The position numbers were made by a program, and so were the translations under genes. Below, one piece after another: positions 60,668 through 64,000 of a DNA stretch of 64,000 nucleotides; the first letter of the stretch is position 1; the number at the start of each line of letters is the position of its first letter. The notes under the pieces were generated by a model. It saw only the letters and a list, made by a program, of their open reading frames with translations. It was not told where the DNA came from and ran no database searches. The DNA is from Rhodospirillaceae bacterium. GTDB taxonomy: Bacteria > Pseudomonadota > Alphaproteobacteria > Rhodospirillales > JABHCV01. Where the stretch lies: the NCBI GenBank assembly GCA_018662005.1, contig JABJHA010000015.1, forward strand, positions 106,497-170,496, in the 5' to 3' direction.

Positions 60668-62515
60668 CTAAAGGTCGAGGCGGCTGAGAGTCTCGTTGGA
60701 CGGAACGCCTTCAGGCGTCCACCCACGAAGCTCGTAGTATTCAGGCAACATCTTGCCCAACTCGTTGACCTTGCCTTTCGCCGGGCCAGTCTTGGCCGCG
60801 TCTTTAAGCAAGCGTGCGGGTAAGGTGTCGTCGGCTGCGGTGAAGCCCGCGTCCATGTTGAACTTGCGCTCCAGATTCCAGATCCGTTCGCCAACTTCGA
60901 CCAACGTTTCTGAAGACCATTCGCCATCCAGATCGGCATTAACCATCGGTGCTACGTCATCCAGGGTCAAAGCAAATGACGTAAAGATGCAGATGCCGGC
61001 AGCATCAAAGGCAGCCGTCGCATCCTGGAACGCCATCACCAGACCAGCCTTGCCGTCAGAGGTCAGCGGATCGGTCTTTTCGGGGATACCCAGAACTTCA
61101 GATGCCACCGTGTAGCTGCGAAGATGGCAGGCACCACGGTTGGATGTGGCGTAGGTCAGGCCCATACCCTGAATACCGCGCGGATCGTAGGCCGGGAACT
61201 CCTGGCTTTTGACCGTCATTGAAAGTTCAGGATGGCCGTATTTTTCGCACATACGGCGTGAACCCTGGCCGATTTCCTTGCCAAAGGCTTCACCCAAGCC
61301 GGTTTGATCGCAGATCTTGCACAACGCTTCGGCAGAACCGAATTCAAGCGCCAAACCGCCAGTATCGGCATCTGTAATCGCGCCGAGCTTATACAGTTCC
61401 ATCGCCGCGGCGACGGTCGAACCCAGAGAAATCGGGTCCATGCCGTACTCGTTGCAGATGTAGTTGCAATAGGTTAGGGCTTCAAGATCCTGAACGCCTG
61501 TCGCCGCGCCCAATGCCCAGGCGGCTTCATATTCCAGACCACCCTCGTTGCCATGGTATTTCGGTTGGCCCGCGACCGAGAAATGGTTCGGGTCCATCTG
61601 CGAACGACGCTGGCACGAGATCGGGCAGCCAAAACAAGCCGCGTTGGAAACCAGGTTTGCCTTGCCATCGCTTTCGCGCGGTTCGGTCATCGCTTCGCCA
61701 CCGATCTTTGATGCACCATCGAATTGCACATCGCTGGCGTTATGGGTCGGAAGCGCTCCGGTTTCGTTAATGACGTTCATCAGAACCTGGGTACCGTAGG
61801 TCGGAAGACCTTCACCGGTGACAGGGTTGTCAGCCAGAATCTGGTTACAGGCACCAGTAGCCTGCATAAAGGCCATCGGATCACCAACCTGGGTGCCCGT
61901 CGTACCACGACAGGAAACCGCTTTAAGGTTCTTCGATCCCATTACCGCGCCAACGCCGGAACGGCCAGCGGCACGATCCTTGTCGTTAACAACACCTGCA
62001 AACAAAACCTGAGATTCACCGGCCTGACCGATGGAGGCGCAGCGGATGTCGTTATCGCCGCAGGCTTCACGGAGCATGTCTTCGGTGTCCCATACTGACT
62101 TACCCCACATCGACGAAGCGTCTTTAAGTTCAGCTTTGTCGTTGTTGATATCCAGATAGACCGGACCAGCCGATTTGCCTTCAAAGATGACCATATCCCA
62201 GCCGGCGTTCTTCAATTCAGCGCCAAAAAAGCCGCCGGAATTGGAACACGCGATAGCACCTGTCAACGGTCCCTTGGTGATGACGGTCCAGCGGCCAGAC
62301 GTTGGCGCAGCGGTGCCGGTCAGCGGGCCGGTAGCAAAGATCAGCTTATTGTCAGCCGACAGAGGATCAACTTTGGGATCGCATTCTTCGACATAATATT
62401 TTGTCGCAAGGCCGCGTGAACCAAGATATTTTTTTGCCCACTCCGTATTCAACGGTTCGCTTGCGCACGTCCCGTCCGTCAGGTTCACTCTCAATACATT
62501 ATTTGTCCAAGCCAT
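60668..62515 (-). CDS. Tungsten-type aldehyde:ferredoxin oxidoreductase, catalytic subunit
   Basis: 615 residues of the AOR family; oxidises aldehydes to carboxylic acids, or the reverse, at a bis-tungstopterin. The [4Fe-4S] ligands C294-x2-C297-x3-C301 and C509 fall where the Pyrococcus AOR ligands do (288, 291, 295, 494). AYDPRGIQGMGLTYATSNRGACHL (from 442) is a core family motif and GRSGVGAVMGSKNLKAV binds pterin. Strong ribosome binding site GGGAGG. With the adjacent ferredoxin and FAD genes it matches the NAD-linked AOR complex of Aromatoleum. Molybdenum use is possible but less likely. Confidence 0.9.
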   Translation of the reverse strand: MAWTNNVLRVNLTDGTCASEPLNTEWAKKYLGSRGLATKYYVEECDPKVDPLSADNKLIFATGPLTGTAAPTSGRWTVITKGPLTGAIACSNSGGFFGAELKNAGWDMVIFEGKSAGPVYLDINNDKAELKDASSMWGKSVWDTEDMLREACGDNDIRCASIGQAGESQVLFAGVVNDKDRAAGRSGVGAVMGSKNLKAVSCRGTTGTQVGDPMAFMQATGACNQILADNPVTGEGLPTYGTQVLMNVINETGALPTHNASDVQFDGASKIGGEAMTEPRESDGKANLVSNAACFGCPISCQRRSQMDPNHFSVAGQPKYHGNEGGLEYEAAWALGAATGVQDLEALTYCNYICNEYGMDPISLGSTVAAAMELYKLGAITDADTGGLALEFGSAEALCKICDQTGLGEAFGKEIGQGSRRMCEKYGHPELSMTVKSQEFPAYDPRGIQGMGLTYATSNRGACHLRSYTVASEVLGIPEKTDPLTSDGKAGLVMAFQDATAAFDAAGICIFTSFALTLDDVAPMVNADLDGEWSSETLVEVGERIWNLERKFNMDAGFTAADDTLPARLLKDAAKTGPAKGKVNELGKMLPEYYELRGWTPEGVPSNETLSRLDL

Positions 62516-62558
62516 TTCTAAAACCTCCCTTGATTGTAGCCAGTATTATTTCTTTGTT

Positions 62559-63038
62559 TTAACTCGTCGCCTGATTTCCGGCGTCGGTTTTTTCAGCCCA
62601 GTGGCGCATCTTGTCCATGCCTGCCTGATCCGCCTCGATAAACGTCAGGGCCGGGGTTGGGCAGACCTTGACGCAGTCAGGATCACCCCCGCACAAATCG
62701 CACTTGTCGACTTTCGTGGATTCAGAATTGTAGTTGATGGTGCCGAACGGGCAAGCGATGGTGCAAACCTTGCAGCCAACGCACAGCGTTGCCGATACTT
62801 CTTTGGCACCGGTTCCGCCGTTAACCGAAATCGCATCAACAGGACAGGCCTGTAAGCACCAGGCGTCAGCACATTGGGTGCAGACATAGGGCACATTGCG
62901 GCCTGTTTCCTTGAAATTGAAAATTTTGATGCGGGATTTGGATGGATTGAAAACCCCCTCATGATGGTAACTACATGCCATCTCGCACTGATGACAACTG
63001 GTACATTCACCAGCATCAATGTGGAGGACCTTAACCAT
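62559..63038 (-). CDS. Four-cluster ferredoxin subunit of the AOR complex
   Basis: 159 residues with 16 cysteines in four groups: 12/15/18/22, 53/56/61/65, 86/89/92/96 and 113/116/122/126, enough for four [4Fe-4S] clusters in the DMSO-reductase-type electron-transfer fold. It should wire the catalytic subunit to the FAD subunit (AorA-like). First gene of the minus-strand operon, with GGGAGAG seven bases before ATG, and a CRP-type palindrome about 100 bases upstream. Confidence 0.88.
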   Translation of the reverse strand: MVKVLHIDAGECTSCHQCEMACSYHHEGVFNPSKSRIKIFNFKETGRNVPYVCTQCADAWCLQACPVDAISVNGGTGAKEVSATLCVGCKVCTIACPFGTINYNSESTKVDKCDLCGGDPDCVKVCPTPALTFIEADQAGMDKMRHWAEKTDAGNQATS

Positions 63039-63137
63039 ACGAAACTCTCCCAGTCGGGTATTAGAACGTGCCCGTTACTTTCGGGCATTATAGCCAACAT
63101 TTAGCACTCTTTAACACCATCGACGCAACCACAAATT

Positions 63138-63155
63138 CTGTGATGTTATTCACAG
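63138..63155. promoter_or_regulatory. Perfect CRP-type palindrome
   Basis: CTGTGA-TGTTAT-TCACAG: both 6-bp arms are perfect and contain the TGTGA-N6-TCACA consensus of CRP/FNR-superfamily sites. It sits centrally in the 205-bp gap, 100 bases upstream of the AOR operon start and about 88 bases before the GNAT gene, so it could regulate either or both. Confidence 0.65.
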
Positions 63156-63243
63156 TGCGGAAAAGATTAAAAATGCGAGGGAAAAAAGCGGCTATTTAGG
63201 TATAATCAGGACGATATCGACGTCCCTTTATCCATCGGCCTTA

Positions 63244-63729
63244 ATGATCATGACAATAAGAAACGCCCTCCCCGATGATCTTGCCAGCATTCTTGCCCTC
63301 AATCAGACGGCCCTGCCCCACGTCAACGCCCTGGACATTGGTGATATGGAGCGCTTTCTTGAGCAGGCCGCCTATTTCAAGGTCATTGGCGATCTTGACG
63401 GTTTCCTGATCGGACTTAAGCCAGGACTTGATTATGGCAGCGACAATTATCGCTGGTTCTCTGACGCTTTTGACGATTTTTATTATATAGACCGCATCAT
63501 TATTTCCGAAAGTGCCCGTGGTCAGGGGCTGGGCAGCCTTCTTTACAAGGACATTATCGAAAGTGCCCGCAGCCACACGCCGCGCCTGACCTGTGAAGTC
63601 AATACCCGGCCTGCGAACCCGCAATCGATGACTTTCCACCAGCGCTTTGGCTTTACCCCCGTCGGCACCCAGCAAACCGAAGGCGGAACCAAGGAAGTGA
63701 CCCTGTTGTCACTTGAACTCATAAAATGA
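63244..63729 (+). CDS. GNAT-family N-acetyltransferase
   Basis: 161 residues. The acetyl-CoA-binding motif is RGQGLGSLLYKDI in the middle, preceded by DRIIISESA and followed by ...PQSMTFHQRFGFTPVG. N-terminal TIRNALPDDLASILALNQ is typical of GNAT. Substrate unknown. ATG 63244 has no evident Shine-Dalgarno; the second ATG is two codons downstream. Divergent from the AOR operon. Confidence 0.82.
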   Translation: MIMTIRNALPDDLASILALNQTALPHVNALDIGDMERFLEQAAYFKVIGDLDGFLIGLKPGLDYGSDNYRWFSDAFDDFYYIDRIIISESARGQGLGSLLYKDIIESARSHTPRLTCEVNTRPANPQSMTFHQRFGFTPVGTQQTEGGTKEVTLLSLELIK

Positions 63730-63933
63730 TCATCAATTTACAATGCTAAAATCCAGAAATTACTCTCTTTAATATATCTATCGTACATTGAATTCTACAC
63801 TAACTAGTATATGATCATGAGAATATGATACATATACCAACGCGTCTGATTGTACTTGCTAGGGTAATGCTCCCAATTTTTAGCGGTACAAATGAGTAGA
63901 ATTTTCTCGTAATGTTTTTTGAGGAGATTCAAC
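63730..63933. other. AT-rich region leading into an insertion sequence
   Basis: The 204 bases after the GNAT gene are AT-rich and hold no gene. The left end of the insertion sequence should lie here, before the ribosome binding site GAGGAG at 63921-63926. A region around 63846-63890 (GATTGTACTTGC...GGTACAAATGAG) may contain its terminal inverted repeat, but the right end is outside the window so the boundary cannot be fixed. Confidence 0.4.
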
Positions 63934-64000
63934 ATGAAACAATCACGTTATTCTGACAGCCAGATCATCGCTATTTTGAAGCAGGCTGAGGCCGGTTCAA
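63934..64000 (+). CDS. IS3-family transposase OrfA, 5' end only
   Basis: 22 codons reach the window edge: MKQSRYSDSQIIAILKQAEA then GS. This is the conserved opening of the helix-turn-helix OrfA of IS3-family (IS407-like) elements. GAGGAG sits seven bases upstream. The element continues off the right edge, so completeness cannot be judged. Confidence 0.8.
   Translation, partial: MKQSRYSDSQIIAILKQAEAGS

Noticed and set aside
1..64000. tRNA or rRNA genes and CRISPR arrays
   Set aside because: I checked the intergenic stretches for cloverleaf/TTCRA patterns and for regularly spaced repeats and found none; the only short direct repeats are the two-copy and in-gene ones listed.

Overview
The window reads as a chromosomal segment of an alphaproteobacterium, most likely a Rhodospirillales-type (Rhodospirillaceae-like) organism. 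The argument rests on gene order and protein character: lptF-lptG-lptD-surA-pdxA-rsmA, then gmk-yicC, mltG-fabF-acpP-fabG-fabD, rpsF-rpsR-DUF2232-rplI-dnaB-alr, radA-cvpA-purF-SDR, and YfgM-like-bamB-der. These are housekeeping blocks in the order typical of that group. There are no rRNA or tRNA genes and no CRISPR array.

Region by region. 1-7.1 kb: a fused Memo/AMMECR1 protein, an isochorismatase-type hydrolase, a CysQ-type phosphatase, an intergenic stretch that looks like a small structured RNA ending in a terminator-like hairpin, then a Sua5-type t6A synthase, a D-2-hydroxyacid FAD dehydrogenase and an acyl-CoA dehydrogenase. 7.2-14.9 kb: the LPS export/outer-membrane operon with pdxA and rsmA. 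14.8-17.1 kb (minus): gmk, yicC and a hydratase. 17.2-19.1 kb: an SDR and a TauD-like dioxygenase, followed by a 188-bp palindromic element. 19.3-24.0 kb (minus): mltG and the fatty-acid synthesis genes. 24.2-29.6 kb: ribosomal proteins S6, S18 and L9 with alanine/glutamate-rich tails, DnaB and alanine racemase. 29.6-33.8 kb: an RND/MMPL exporter, a secreted EF-hand peptidase and a small membrane protein. 33.9-38.2 kb: radA-cvpA-purF-SDR.

38.2-47.1 kb is accessory metabolism: an RpiR-type regulator faces a cluster made of an N-formylglutamate amidohydrolase-like protein, a complete TRAP transporter, a glutamine-synthetase-like ligase, an aldehyde dehydrogenase and an iron-type alcohol dehydrogenase. 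Together these could import an amine or amino alcohol, protect it as a gamma-glutamyl amide, oxidise the alcohol to an acid and release glutamate. This is inference from gene content.

47.1-54.5 kb holds MarC, DUF3253, an OmpA-like lipoprotein, a Sel1-repeat protein, a small lipoprotein, a thioredoxin-like protein and the YfgM-like/bamB/der block. 54.5-64 kb is a second accessory region. It has an orphan histidine kinase with an NMT1-like sensor domain, a DUF411 protein, a PAS protein flanked by two 226-bp direct repeats, and a minus-strand operon for a tungsten-type aldehyde:ferredoxin oxidoreductase (four-cluster ferredoxin, AOR catalytic subunit, FAD/NAD subunit, MoaD-like carrier, small unknown protein). 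A perfect CRP-type palindrome lies upstream of that operon. The window ends inside the first codons of an IS3-family transposase.
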